Shown: positions 31,399 to 43,248, counted from the stretch's first letter. The stretch is DNA of 64,000 bases from Chloranthus sessilifolius (GCA_021018995.1 CM037584.1:173184317-173248316); one strand, 5' to 3'. The notes: generated from the sequence alone by a model not told the origin. A program made the numbers and translations.

Positions 31399-31801
31399 TA
31401 TTGGATTTTTGTGGTAAACATTTTAACCCATCTTTAGGTTTCCATTAAAAATTGGGTTAGACCTTTGACCACAAGTATCTCGAGGCGATAGGAAGCAAGT
31501 AGCTTTTTAATATAAGTGATATGTCTCCACTATCTTTCCTTGATGGGTTAGGAAAAAGAAGTGACTATATAAGGAGACCACCGTCCCCTCTTTTTCTAAC
31601 CCTAGCACATTTCCATCTAGAAGTTAAACTTAGAGAAGATGAGATGTAACGTGGACTCAGATTCTCTGGCGGAGATCATCGTTTTCATTGCGGAGATCAC
31701 TAGGGCATCGACTCGAAAATAAATACATGACACGCATGTTCTTATAAAGATGTATATTTGATTGTGTGGTTTGAGCCTAGATCCGTAGAGTTATTCTAAC
31801 A
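31399..31801 (+). repeat. Left LTR of the non-coding LTR element
   Basis: 403 bp, ending TTCTAACA. A TATA-like GACTATATAAGGAGACC lies near 31565 and marks the likely transcription start region, giving the + orientation. Confidence 0.9.
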
Positions 31802-31818
31802 ATTGGTATCAGAGCAAG
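31802..31818 (+). promoter_or_regulatory. Primer binding site, initiator-Met tRNA
   Basis: ATTGGTATCAGAGCAAG directly follows the left LTR. Confidence 0.9.
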
Positions 31819-34800
31819 GTTAGGCTCGATCTTTGATTAATATTTCTTATGTCGGTTGGATTTGATTCCTCGTTTTTTGAAAGATCTTTACAAGCTTGCA
31901 TATTATATGAAAATAATGTGTTCGTGTTCTGTATTATTAAGGTGTTCTCTTGGTAAAAGAAAGCGGGTATAATATATATATATATAATTTTTTTTTTGGG
32001 GATTTTTTCCAATCTAATATCTCGCAAGGTGGTGAAGTGGTTTAGAAGGCAATGAGGTGGTTTTTCCTTTTGGTGTTTTAAATTTGGTGGAGACTTGGAT
32101 GGTAGGCAAGTGTATGCATCTGTAATCACTATTATATTATATATTACTCCTTTTGACTTATTTTTATTGTTGTGATTTGCTTTGTAAAGAGAGCATACGG
32201 GAAGGCTTTCACTTCCTTGGTTGCAAATCTGGATGAGTTTTATTGGATGTATCGGGGCTCCGTCCGATTATGAAATGGACGGTAGGTGAGTTGTGGATAG
32301 GACTCACCATTTTCACACCATAATCGATGGTGGGTGAATCGCAAATAGGACTCATCATTTTTACAAGGCGGGTCCATCGGCATCATGACAAATTTCTTTG
32401 TAGAAATTGGAATAATCAAAGTAATTCATGCAAATTGATTAATATGTATGGTTATCGGTGGGGATGTCGAGAGCACGCTGAAGGTGTTTGATTGAAAAGG
32501 TCCTTGTTTCTTCTATTTTTCATTTTTTTGAAGAAGACCCTATTGAAGAGGAGAGTGGTTTCCTATTTTGTTTAGGATTCTCTCCTATAATAAATCGTTG
32601 ATTATATTCTCTTGCTAAAAAGCAATCTTTGAGGTATTATTGCATGGATAGTTGGGGCATCAAAGTTGGTGCTTCCCAACTCTATATGACTTGATGACTC
32701 AACCCGGGTGGACCCAGACTAATTCGACTCGGTCCATGGATCTACATAAGCTCATGACCTAACCCGATCTGTGACCTAGCCCGGCTTGTGACCCGACCCG
32801 GTCGACAACCGGACTCGTGTCATGACCCGATCCTAGCCCATGGTTCGGTCCAATCCATTCCGGCCCATGGCTCATGACCCGATTCAGCCCGTTAGACACG
32901 ACCCGTTTGTCCTTAAGGCCCATTTTGACCCATATTATTCCTTATTCTTTTCGGGTCATTTCTGGGCTATTTATAGGTCTATTTTTGAACATTACATATG
33001 GATTTTGACTTTCTCGGATATTCTGGATCTGTTTTTTAGGCTTATTTTTAAAAAGTTCTCCGTTGTGACTTTTTCATGACCTGACGTCTTTTTGATAATT
33101 TTTAATCGGATAATTATTGTGTATTTGAGTGCTTTAATTAAAGTTGGATTTTGTAAAGAAAAATAGGGTTGGATATTGAAGGTTGTGCTCTAGCACCAAC
33201 GCTGGTACTTACATAATGTTACCTATGATTATTATTAATTTTGGCACTTACCCACCACATGAGTTAGGTTTGGCTACTTAAAAGGATTCTTCTGCTCAAC
33301 AGTGGTGATCTTTTCTAGTGCCATGATTTTTATAAATGAGGTTTAATTTTGTTTGATTGTTCTCAACATATCATATCTGATTCAAGGTAAATATCATGTT
33401 TGCTTTTCAATACTCTATTACCGATATTGACTAGATATGACTTACATGCTTACATAATCATAGCTTGATGATTATAAATAACTTGTTCACTTAATGTATA
33501 TGTATCTTATAACTGTTTGATTTTAATTAATTTATTCATCAATTGCAATGTGTAGCATTGATTTATCTTTCAAAAGTAGATTAATTAGCAAGATGTGCAT
33601 ATATTTGAAAATGAGTTTTTGAAACCTTGAATCAGACTTGATATGGTTAAATGAAATTTAGGTCGTACCTTAGGGATCAAGGTAGACTAGTAAAACAATC
33701 GTTTGAGAGTACGTAGCTGAAATAGGCTGAGGTCTGCCCAAAAGTAGCCACTTATATAGGTTGCGTGACTTTTGAATCTTGATACTTGTGTCTCATTAAG
33801 ATCGGGTTGACACATGCTTTTATGGAGTTTCTAACTTCTAGCCAAAGCTAATTTAGGAATTTCATGTAAGTAAGGTGAATAGAATAGTCATAAGTGTTTA
33901 AGGGAGAGAAGGATAATCTTTCTGGTTAAAGTTGATGGAGAGTCTGGATCAATCATACAACATGAGTGATTAGGTCTATGCATATTTCTCAAACACGATC
34001 TTGAGAAGCAAACTGTATGTCGAAGTTTCTGCCCAAATGTGATGCTGAGACGATGCGACCGGGCTATCCCATAGAGTAAATGTTTGCACATGACATATAC
34101 TCTATTTAATTCGAATTTAACCCTAAGTTCGAGCTAAGTTCTCGCAGGTTAGTTAGTGACATATGGTCATAGTTTATGATAAATTTTTAGTGACATATGG
34201 GCATGTTGTAATTCTCAAGGATGATCCGTAATTTATGGTCAAAATATTTGATAAATTATAGAAGTATAGTGACATATTTTTTTTGTGAGTTATCTAGTGG
34301 TATATGGTCATTGTTAGTGCAGTTATAATTGTGTCTACTATTTTTGAAGTTTTAATAGTTTTGAATATCGAAAAGACTTTAACTTTTTTACTTAACATGT
34401 GGCTAGTGATTTTATAATATGATAAATGAGAAAAGTTAAAAAATAACGATGATGATTCATACATCGATAAGTGAGACACAAATTGAATAACTACAAATGT
34501 GATAAAAATGTAACACTCAAGAGCATATTTTGAGAATATTAATGTTTTCAATTTGAAGATGATTTTGTGATTTACCTCATAATTTATTTTGCTTCTATTG
34601 TTGTATTGATTTATTTGAGGTGAACAATATTAAAATAACATTTAGAGTAACAAACATTAGAGTTAATATAGGTAAAAGTTGGAATACCTAAAATTGAAAA
34701 TCGAACCTTATTATTGTAATTAAATTTTCAAAGAAATTTAATGATTTTTAGTTGATATCAATTTTTATGGACATGAAATATTTAAAATTATGAATATTTA

Positions 34801-35587
34801 GTGCGGTTAGGATTAAGCTATTCTTGTCGAAAACTTACTGATTTTGAGGAATGGTTAAATCAGTGGGAGCTTGTAGTTGTTGACAGTTATTACGAATCTT
34901 ATAATTGTGATGTTCATATCGAATTAATTTTGACTACACAATTTTAGTGGGAGTTGTCTCTCTGATATTGATTAATTTATTTTGTTGTTGATGTAACATA
35001 TATTTTTATTTTGTGCACGTGTTATTGAGAGTATATGTGATTATACACTATCCATCTGCATAGAGATTTTATTATATGGCAAAATGGTGAGATTGTACCT
35101 CGTTATGCTTGAATTTTGCTTGAGCTAGATGTGATTAGGCACTACATCGATAAACCTTCGTTGTAATAGTTTGGTGACTAAAAGTCATAGGCAGTGAGTC
35201 AGTAATGCATTAGGAACGACATATCCTTGAGGGTATGACGCATGGACAAATATAGGAACTGTACATATATATAAGTTGTCTGATATCACTAAGTAAAGAC
35301 TTAAGTCTATTAATGATGCTAGTTTTGTGATCATAGATTGCCTATTGTCAATTTGTAAGATGAAATACTGTGTGCTCCATTATTTTTTACTGATATTGTT
35401 ATTGAATTTGAGTGATTTTTACGAAGCATCAAGGTAATAGGGGTCAATGATTTTTCAAATAAATAAATATAAATATAAATATATTATATATATATATAAT
35501 GGATGGTCATCCGCTTTTCAAAGTTTGTCAACCCAGAGAGTCGATTTTTATTAAAATTATATTTAGATGAGTTAAAGTGTAGACCAA
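31819..35587 (+). other. Non-coding interior of the LTR element
   Basis: AT-rich, with only short open frames in every frame. A degenerate stretch of GACCCGA/GGCCCATG words fills 32690-32950, and AGTGACATATGG(T/G)CAT-like words recur at about 34150-34315. Neither looks coding. Confidence 0.7.
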
Positions 35588-35596
35588 GTGGGAGAA

Positions 35597-35999
35597 TGTT
35601 AGATTTTTATGGTTAACATCTTAACTCATCTTTGGGTTTGCATTAAAAACTGAGTTGGACCTTTGACCACACGTATCTCGAGGCGATAGGAAGTAAATAG
35701 TTTCCTAATATAAGTGATATGTCTCCACTCTCTTTTCTTGATGGATTAAGAAAAAAAAGTGACTATATAAGGAGACCACTGTCCCCTCTTCTTCTAACCC
35801 TAACGCATTCCCATTTAGAGGCTAAACTTAGATAAGATGAGAGATAACGTGGACTCGGATTCTCTGATGGAGATTATCGTTTTCATTATGGGGATCACTA
35901 GGGCATCGACTCGAAAATAAATACAAGGTATGCATGTTCTTATAAAGATGTATATTTGATAGTGTAGTTTGAGCTTAGATCCGTAGATTTATTCTAACA
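35597..35999 (+). repeat. Right LTR of the non-coding LTR element
   Basis: 403 bp, TGTTAGAT..TCTAACA, same length as the left LTR and preceded by GTGGGAGAA. Confidence 0.92.
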
Positions 36000-36248
36000 T
36001 ATTCTTCGTCCCAATCTTCCACACAATGGATCTTGAGATCATGGGCATATGTCAAATGTTCAGTTTTTATTAGACATCCCAAAAAGTGACCCTAAAATCA
36101 TGTTTGACCGAGATGTATCATGTTATTCTAGTGTTACATTTAGGGATGTGTGCCACATGGAATCAAAAAATGACCGTAAGATAGTATTCTATTTGAGATT
36201 TCACGGGCATAGATAATGGTACTCTTTGAGATTTCGTACTAGGTACCC

Positions 36249-37097
36249 GATTTGACCACCAAGTGTCGCACTGGATCAAAACTCTTGTCCAAATTTTCAA
36301 ACCTTGGGAGCCTGCACAATATTTATGAGCACGCTTTTGATGGAAAATTATAAATGTAAAACAGATTTATTAAGGATAAAGTGATATGAATAATTGCACT
36401 AACCTGTATTAATTGAACCCACCGTACTTACAGCCCATTATGTTGCGCCACATCAATCATATGTAATGTGTCTCCATGAAATATCTCCTCATATAAGACC
36501 GTCCTTTACTGATTTGGTGTTGAAAATTATTAACTTCTTCCAAGGTTGACAATAGGTTGAGATTAATCCAAGCGCCACCGATAGAGCTCATGCCAGGTAG
36601 CTTAAGACAAATTCTCCATTTATATGGCTGTTAACTGGTCAACGTTGGACCAAAATTGCATATTCCCGAATCCGGCCTGATGGGTCAAGGGTGTATGCCC
36701 ACCCGACCCGAAAATCTTACATGATCCGGAGCTTGACCTAAAACTAGACCCCTCGGTAAAAAGTCCTTATTTTTCAAGATATTATATATGAAATTTCTAG
36801 TTGTCTCAAGCCGACCCGATTTTTGTGTCGGCCTAACTGACCCAACCTGAAGGTCGGGTCGGAAGTCTCACTCCCGACCCTACCCAACCCGATGGCCAAT
36901 ACCAGTAGAGGTCGGGTATTGGATCGACCTGACCCGTTGACATCTCTAACTAAGCATCGATTCATTTAAAGTGATAGTTTACAGCTCACTAAGACCATCT
37001 TCTTGTGTTAGTGTTTCAACACCTAGTATGTACTCACCTATCAATAGAGTTGCCAATTTAAATCTACCAAGGAACAAACTTGGAAATCTTCCCTGTT
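36249..37097. other. Intergenic, with a hAT-end-like piece
   Basis: GACCCGA/GGTCGGG-rich sequence fills about 36670-36960 and ends CCCGTTGACATCTCTAACTAAG, like a plant hAT MITE end. No gene is seen. Confidence 0.4.
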
Positions 37098-37506
37098 GGG
37101 TACGTTTGTTTGTTTGCGCTTACAAATTCTCTGGAAGCGCTCACCTCCCAAGCCACTTGAAAATCATTGATTGCTTCGAATAAGATGATAGAGATCGTGT
37201 TTCAGACCGATCTCCCATGCAATAGATCTTGAGATCATGATTCACTTATAAGACCATCAATTTTTTATTCCATGCATCACATATTCCAAAAACTGGCCCT
37301 TGAATCACATTTTATTTTTTGGAAATCTATGATACATGGAATAAAAAATTGACCATTTGATAGGTGTGTCATGATCTCAAGATCTATTGTGTGGAAGATC
37401 GGGGGCAAAAATGATCTCCATCATCTGATCTGAAGCAATCAATGATTTTCAAGGAGTCTGAGATGTGATGCTTTTAGAGAATGTGTGACTGCAAACAAAG
37501 GTACCC
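37098..37506. repeat. Foldback MITE, copy B (both arms)
   Basis: It starts GGGTACGTTTGTTTG and ends with the inverse GGGTACCTTTGTTTG. Long arms share TTGAAAATCATTGATTGCTT, GATGATAGAGATC, GATCTTGAGATCATGA. CTGTT occurs near both ends and may reflect the target duplication. Confidence 0.8.
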
Positions 37507-37539
37507 TTCACTGTTTTGCCACCACCACTAGAACACCTA

Positions 37540-38870
37540 TATCGTACTCTTTTTAGTCAATGTTTGAATTTGGTCAAATTTTAGATTTTGATCAAACTTT
37601 AAAAGGATTATATGCTTTTTAACATTTGATTTTTCATCAAACTTTGACTATTGTAACATTAGAGTGAATCGTTATTATATGCATATATAACTTGGTTGTA
37701 TCTTATCAAAATTTTAAGAGGCAAGGTTTGACTTTTAGTGAAAGTTTTAATTTTTGTGAGAGCCAATTGTCAAACTGTAACTAGTGAAACATGGTATTGG
37801 ATAGTGGTGACTTTTACTATGTAAATTTGTAGCTTGTCCATACAATTTTTTATTATCAAAGTTCGACTTCAAACTCATAATTTCACTTTTATTAAAATTA
37901 ATTTGTCCATATAATTTTTTACTAATCAAAGTTTTAACTTTAAAGTCAAAATTTCACTTTTATCAAAATTTGATATTTATCAAATTTTGAATGGTGTAAA
38001 TTGGAAGTGAAAAGTGGCTCCCATTGTGTTTATAACTTGATAAGGCATTGCCCATACTTCTTGCTCTAACTTTGACTTTTATTAAATCAGGACTAGTGAG
38101 GGTTCAAATAGTGTAACCTGGCAGTAGTTGGTTGATACTATGTTAATATTTAACTAGGCAGTGTAAATTTATTATTAGTTAAAATTTGACTTTTATGAAA
38201 ATTTAAATTTTTTATCAAACTTTGGCTAGTGTAATCTTACAATAGATGGTGGTTATTGCGGCTATGATCATATTTACTTGACAACACATTGCCCCATATT
38301 TATTGGTCAAAGTTCACTTTTATAAAAATATGACTTTAGTCAAACTTTGGATGGTGTAACCTGACAATAGATAGTGGATACTATATTAATTTTTACCTAG
38401 ACGATTAAAATTTATTTAGTCAGAAGTTGACTTTTAAAATTAGCTTTTGACCAATATAACTCTACAATGTATGGTGGTTACTATTTGTTAATTTATCCTT
38501 GGGCACTATTTGATCAAATTTTCACATTTGGTCAAAGTTTGACTTTTAATCAAAATTTGACATTTTCTAAAAATTTGACTTTCATTATTCAAACTGTGAT
38601 ATTAACTTATTGACTAGTGTGAGCTATCAGTGTGTAGTGATTATTATGTTAAATAGTAACTTGGCGGTACATTATCAAATTTTATGCTTATCAAAGTTTG
38701 ATTTTTATCGAAATGTGACATTTACTAAATATTTGACTTTTATTCAAACTTTCATTAATATTTTGATAATAGATATTATTATTATTATTGGTCAAAGTTT
38801 TACTTGTTGAATCCAAAGTTATGATTTTTTAAACTCCGATTGGTGTAACTTGACAGTGAATAGTGATTGT
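37540..38870. repeat. Degenerate ~120-bp tandem repeat array
   Basis: A consensus like 'GACTAGTGTAACnTGACAGTAGATAGTGG' (mixed from copies), then TTAATATTTA-like, then GTCAAAGTTTGACTTTTATC recurs about ten times. Anchors (GTGTAAC-like) fall near 37651, 37776, 37993, 38111, 38229, 38353, 38454, 38617 and 38843, mostly 100-125 bp apart or about twice that. There is no coding capacity. Confidence 0.7.
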
Positions 38871-39600
38871 TGTTATGACAATTGCTAAATTAGAAAAATA
38901 TTATATATACAAATTTTAGTTAATGTTTGACTTTTAAATTAAATTTTAGCTTTTTATCACATAATTTTTTTTTTTGATAATAATTGCAATTCTAGAAAAA
39001 TTATTTTCCTGATAAACTAATCAAATAATGAAATTATAATTTCAGGGAAGTCATTTCTCAAACAACATAATTAAATAAGAAAAGTCTCATTTCCAAAAGA
39101 ACTCAATACTCTTGAAGATAACATGGAATTTGTTCATAGAACAAATACAATCTTAGAGAAAGAGAATGAGAGTCATAGAGATTTTAGGGATTAGAGAGAA
39201 CAATTGATCAGAGGGGTCTATAGATGTAGTGTAATAATTTTTTTAAAACTTTGATTAGTATAACTTGATAGTAAATAGTAATTGTTGTTGTGTTAATTGC
39301 TAAATTAGAAAATTATTATAAAAAAATTTGTTAGACAATGTTTGACTTTTAGATTAAATTTTGGCCCTTTATCAAAGGATTGCATTTCCATAAAATTCAT
39401 TTTCCAAATAGTGGAATTGCAATTTCAAAGAAGTCATTTCCTAAACAACATAATAATCAAACAAGAGAAGTCTCATTTCCAAGGGAAATTCAATTTTCAA
39501 GAAGATAACATGGAATTCTATTCATGGAACAAACACAACCTTAGAGAAAGAGAGTCGTAGGGAATCTGAGGCTTAGGGAAAATGATTGATCAGAGGGAAT
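38840..39600. repeat. ~415-bp direct duplication
   Basis: 38840-39250 and 39255-39600 align throughout: GTAACTTGA(C/T)AGT, ATTGCTAAATTAGAAAA, AAGTCTCATTTCCAA, AAGATAACATGGAATT, AGAGAAAGAGA and TTGATCAGAGGG. A short third piece (TTTTAGGGATTAGAG..TGATTGATTAGAGGGGTCT) lies at 40545-40592. Confidence 0.85.
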
Positions 39601-41137
39601 AATTTTTTCTCATTATTTCGAAAACTAATTCAAATGACTTTAATGTCCTTTAGAGTAAAAGCTTAGGATATTACGTTTAAAATGATATTACTTAGGGCAC
39701 TTTAGAAAAACTAACCTTCAAAACATTTTAGCAAAAAATTTCAAAACTTAAACGTTTTAAAAAAACAATACTTTCACGGCTTTTTGAAGTTTTGTGATCC
39801 ATGAAAGCATTATTTTTTAATGAGGATTTGAGATCTCACGGATCTTTGAATTTCAAAAAATCATGAAAGCATTGTTTTTTTAAAACGTTTAAGTTCTGCA
39901 CTTTTTTTGCTAAAAAGTTTAATTTTTAAGGTTGTTTTTCTAATTTTGCCTATTATACACTTTTGGGTACCTCCATTCGCAACTACACAGTCTTTGAGGG
40001 CACTTATGTTTGAAACCGCATGAAACTTGTTGATTGTTTCAAACTAGACGATCTAAATCATTTTTCACCCCAATTTTCCACATGATGGATCTGGAGTCCA
40101 TGAATGTACCATCAGACGATTTGTTTTTTATTCTGTGTGGTACAAATTTACCATTGAACACATTGAGAGAAAGAAAGAGAGCTGTAAAGCTTGTTTGAGA
40201 GTGTAGAAAGACTCGGAAATTGATTTTTTGACTCAAAAAGTGGTGTTCTCGCACAATTTCCAAGTATTTCTTATGTTAGAGAGTTTTTGCTGGATTTTGT
40301 AATTTTATGAGTTTTTCAAGTGAAAGTGACATTAATTTTTGAGTAAAACACTTAGAAATGTTATTCTGAACTCAAAAAACTAAAGGCAATATATCCCTCC
40401 AAAATAGAAAAATATTAACTTCAAAAACACAAGAACATGAGTTATTCTGAAAAAAATCAGAAACAATCGAGAATCTGGGTGACTCAAGAACACATGACAT
40501 TGAAGCTATTCCGCGTAGGCTCAGAAAATACCCTAACTAGCCCATAGAGATTTTAGGGATTAGAGCAAGTGATTGATTAGAGGGGTCTAAAATTTTTCTT
40601 TTCTTTTCTTTGTTTTTAGAATATGTCAAATGACTTTAGTAACCTTTGAAGTAAAAGCATAAGATATTATTTTTTAAAATAATAATGAATATCCTTGATA
40701 TTTTTTGAAAAATAATTCTTTGTCTCAATCATGGCTTGAAATCTCGGATTCCGAGTTGTCTAAGACAGCTCGAGACTGAGATGTCTTGCGTCTCAGCGAG
40801 ACGTCTCGCCGATGCAGCATGAAACGAAAATAATCATTTTAATAAGAGGGCCAATACTTGCACCCCATTTATAAGCCATGACACTATTTTAATGGTTGCA
40901 TCAACAATATGTGGTTGCACCCCACGTGACAAATATTTGTTATCAATGTAAATAGTCCAAGTGACTATACATGATTGGGACATATATATCTTAGTTAAAA
41001 AATCAAACTTATAAATAACTTGCATACAGTCGCATCAATGACTCACCATGGTCTTCATCGTCTTACTCAACACAACTCTCTTCTCACATTATAATAATAT
41101 AGATATTTGTTAGTCAGACTTTAACCTAACCCGACCA
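39601..41137. other. Intergenic AT-rich sequence
   Basis: It holds a single foldback-MITE arm (39965-40165) and a palindromic GAGACGTCTCG block (about 40741-40812). No gene is recognised. Confidence 0.4.
39965..40165. repeat. Foldback MITE family, single arm (copy E)
   Basis: Begins GGGTACCTCCATTCGC and continues with TTGATTGTTTCAAACTAGACGA, CCCCAATTTTCCACATGATGG and ATTCTGTGTGG, in the family order. The second arm is missing. Confidence 0.6.
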
Positions 41138-41145
41138 ATGAGTTG

Positions 41146-41742
41146 TACGGGTGCAAATGGGTCGGGTTTAGGTCAGTTTAGAGTTAATTTGAATCTGACC
41201 TGTAAAATCAAGTCTTGGATCTGAATCTGACCCGACTTGCATGTATCTAACCTCGACTTGAACGTACCTGACTTGTTAAAAAACCCAGATCTGGACTTAA
41301 CTTGAACCCGACCTGGACCAACAACTAATGAGAATTGGGACCCACCAATGTATTCCAATTGCATTTTCTAGTTTTGGCCTGACCTCTTAACAACTTTTAA
41401 ATTTTATCTGGACCTCTAAATCATTGAGGGTCACATGGGCATGATTCAATCGTTGTAATAACAAAATAAAATATTAAAATCTTACTTATATAGAGTAGTT
41501 ATATATAAGTTATATGAGTATTATATGCTATAATATATAATGTTATATATACTTTTATAAATACGTACCAGGTCGGGTTTAGGTCGGATTTAGGTCTAAC
41601 TTATACTCGACTTGTTTCGATAATAGGTCAAAAATTTCGACCCAACCCGGTCCGTCAGGTCAAGTTTTAAAACCCAAACCTGATTTGTAACAGGTTGGGA
41701 CTCCAAAACATGCCAGATTGACCTGACCCATTTGCACCCATA
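41146..41742. repeat. hAT-type MITE, 597 bp, with 8-bp target duplication
   Basis: The ends TACGGGTGCAAATGGGTC and (inverse of right) TATGGGTGCAAATGGGTC are inverted repeats. ATGAGTTG is duplicated exactly at 41138-41145 and 41743-41750. An 8-bp duplication is the hAT hallmark. The interior is rich in GACCTG/CAGGTC words with no open frame. Confidence 0.85.
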
Positions 41743-41822
41743 ATGAGTTGACATGACCCAACCTGATTTTTGTCCAGGCTCTTTGACCTATGAGTTGACC
41801 CGACAGGAAGGTCTGGTCGGAT

Positions 41823-42038
41823 TAGGGGTCTCATTGGGCTGAGCTTGAGCCTGCTCCGCCTGAAATAGGCCGACTAAGGTTTGTAGGCTCGCCCTGATCA
41901 TTTGAGATCATCTCCATATAAATTATATAAAAAAATTTGGAGCTCGAAATCCGGCTCGTCCCAAAATGAGCCGGGTATGGGCTGAGGTAGGTAGGCCTGA
42001 GTGAAAAAGATGCCCGGCCAGGCCCATTGAGACCCTTA
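41823..42038. repeat. Small inverted-end MITE, 216 bp
   Basis: The ends TAGGGGTCTCATTGGGC and (inverse) TAAGGGTCTCAATGGGC match at 15 of 17 positions. The interior is GGCTCG/CGAGCC-rich. Target duplication is not clear. Confidence 0.6.
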
Positions 42039-42455
42039 GATGGGTCGGATAGCAGGTAGACCTGGGCCATTGATAGCTCTAGATCAAATGTTAGTGAAGA
42101 ACATTGGCACTCTTTGTTCTCTATCGAATCTCTTGATTTCATCTTCTACTCACCACTTGGAGCTATTTTTTTTGTTTTGCAGCTTCAAAGTTCAAACAAT
42201 GCTTATGGATTCTGAATAGGCTCTGATCAGCGCTCTCTATTCTTGATGTAAGCTACTCCAATGAAATTAGGGTTTCTGCACATTTCTGTGGTTTGTTGAC
42301 TTTAGTTAGTATCTTCATATTAGTTGCTTAATCGGCTAAATGCGTTTATTGTTTTTGTTTTTATATCTGATTTATTTGCTGGACAGAAACATGGTATTTG
42401 TAATTTCTGCATCACTTTAGCACAAGCAATTTCTCTGTTAAAGCACAAGGTCTCT

Positions 42456-42770
42456 GGACCGTAGTCACAAATTTGGGGTTCGGCAATAAATCGGCAAGGG
42501 CATAAGTCGTCAAAATTTGGTCAAATTCGTGAAAAAAAAAATAAAAATATTTTAAGATATTTAAAGTTAGAAATAATCATTTTCATGAATCAAATGTGCA
42601 AAATTGGCATGATTTTGACGTCAAATATTCAAATTCAGAAAAAAAAGAAAAATAGAAGAAGAACTCAGCCCAAATTTGGGTGAATTTACTGTTTATTTAC
42701 CGAATGGTTCGGTGTCACCCCAATTCGGCGATTTTTTGAAAAAATTGCTGACTTTTGTGACTATGCTATG
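42456..42770. repeat. GCATAGTCAC MITE, copy 2
   Basis: Ends CCGTAGTCACAAATTTGGGG and TTTTGTGACTATGC, with GGTTCGGCAATAAATCGGC and TTCGGCGATTTTTTG inside, matching copy 1 at 30775-31090. Confidence 0.65.
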
Positions 42771-42804
42771 GAACATCGTTTAGAGTATAACGTTGGTCCA
42801 GCGC

Positions 42805-42845
42805 CTCACGTCCACGTGGCGCTGTGCCACGTGGACATGCGTGAG
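42805..42845. promoter_or_regulatory. Hairpin with two G-box cores
   Basis: Left arm CTCACGTCCACGTGGC (42805-42820), loop GCTGT, right arm the exact inverse apart from a 4-nt CATG bulge (42826-42845). Each arm contains CCACGTGG, a G-box core bound by plant bZIP/bHLH factors. Any function is inference. Confidence 0.5.
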
Positions 42846-43107
42846 CACAATAATGAAAAATAAATAATGATAAAATTTGTTAATAACCTGCGGTAAAGGG
42901 TGACTAAATCAACGGTGATACGAAGAAGAGTGCCGCCCTTGAGGTTTTATTACCGGTTTGTATCGGGCCTATAGAGTCCCAGGTTGGCCTGTATATATTG
43001 GCTGATACCCTCTGTTGATCAAGTATAACTAATGATCATATTGCCCACTTATGGAATGTGAAGTTATTTACCATAACAGACTTTGGTGGCCTATCTGAAG
43101 ATTGGAA

Positions 43108-43248
43108 ATGAAGTCTAGGGTTTCTCGTTTTGCTGTGGTGATTAGAGCAGGTGATTGGGTTTGCGCTAAATGTGGGAACACCAACGTTGGGAAACGTGCT
43201 ATTTGTCATCGGTTCAAATGTGGAGCAAGTAGAGGTGAGGGAAAGTGA
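43108..43248 (+). CDS. RanBP2-type zinc finger exon or gene remnant
   Basis: A 46-codon frame contains AGDWVCAKCGNTNVGKRAIC then HRFKCGA, with GDW, CX2C, NTN, X10, and a closing C, as in plant RanBP2-type zinc fingers that bind RNA or proteins. An acceptor-like TGTGGTGATTAG ends at about 43148, and AGTAGAG|GTGAGG at about 43233 is a strong donor. The codons between are therefore more likely an exon of a larger or broken gene than a complete protein. Downstream, about 43395-43460, a CPVC-containing stretch could be another piece. Neighbouring sequence is repeat-derived, so it may be a fossil exon. Confidence 0.5.
   Translation: MKSRVSRFAVVIRAGDWVCAKCGNTNVGKRAICHRFKCGASRGEGK

Larger units (their letters stand above)
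31399..35999 (+). mobile_element. Non-coding LTR retrotransposon, 4.6 kb (fossil)
   Basis: Two 403-bp LTRs (31399-31801, 35597-35999) flank a ~3.8-kb interior. The target duplication TATTC is exact (31394-31398, 36000-36004). A primer site TTGGTATCAGAGC follows the left LTR and a GTGGGAGAA polypurine tract precedes the right LTR. No gag or pol domain is readable in the interior, so it is a non-autonomous (LARD-like) element. By eye the LTRs differ at about 11% over ~160 bp, so it is older than the Tekay-like element. Confidence 0.9.
31340..36248. repeat. Foldback MITE, copy C, split by an LTR element
   Basis: Left of the LTR element, 31340-31398 reads like the family (TTGACTACTTTGAA..AGAGATTATTC). 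Right of it, 36005-36248 continues with CGTCCCAATCTTCCAC, GATCTTGAGATCATGG and CATCCCAAAAAGTGACC, ending near GGTACCC. The two parts join across the 5-bp target duplication of the LTR element. Confidence 0.65.
42039..43107. other. Intergenic or intron-like sequence
   Basis: Apart from the MITE copy (42456-42770) and the hairpin (42805-42845), it holds a TTTTTGTTTTGCAG acceptor-like site at about 42180. It may be intron sequence of the gene whose zinc-finger exon follows, but no exon could be proved. Confidence 0.35.
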
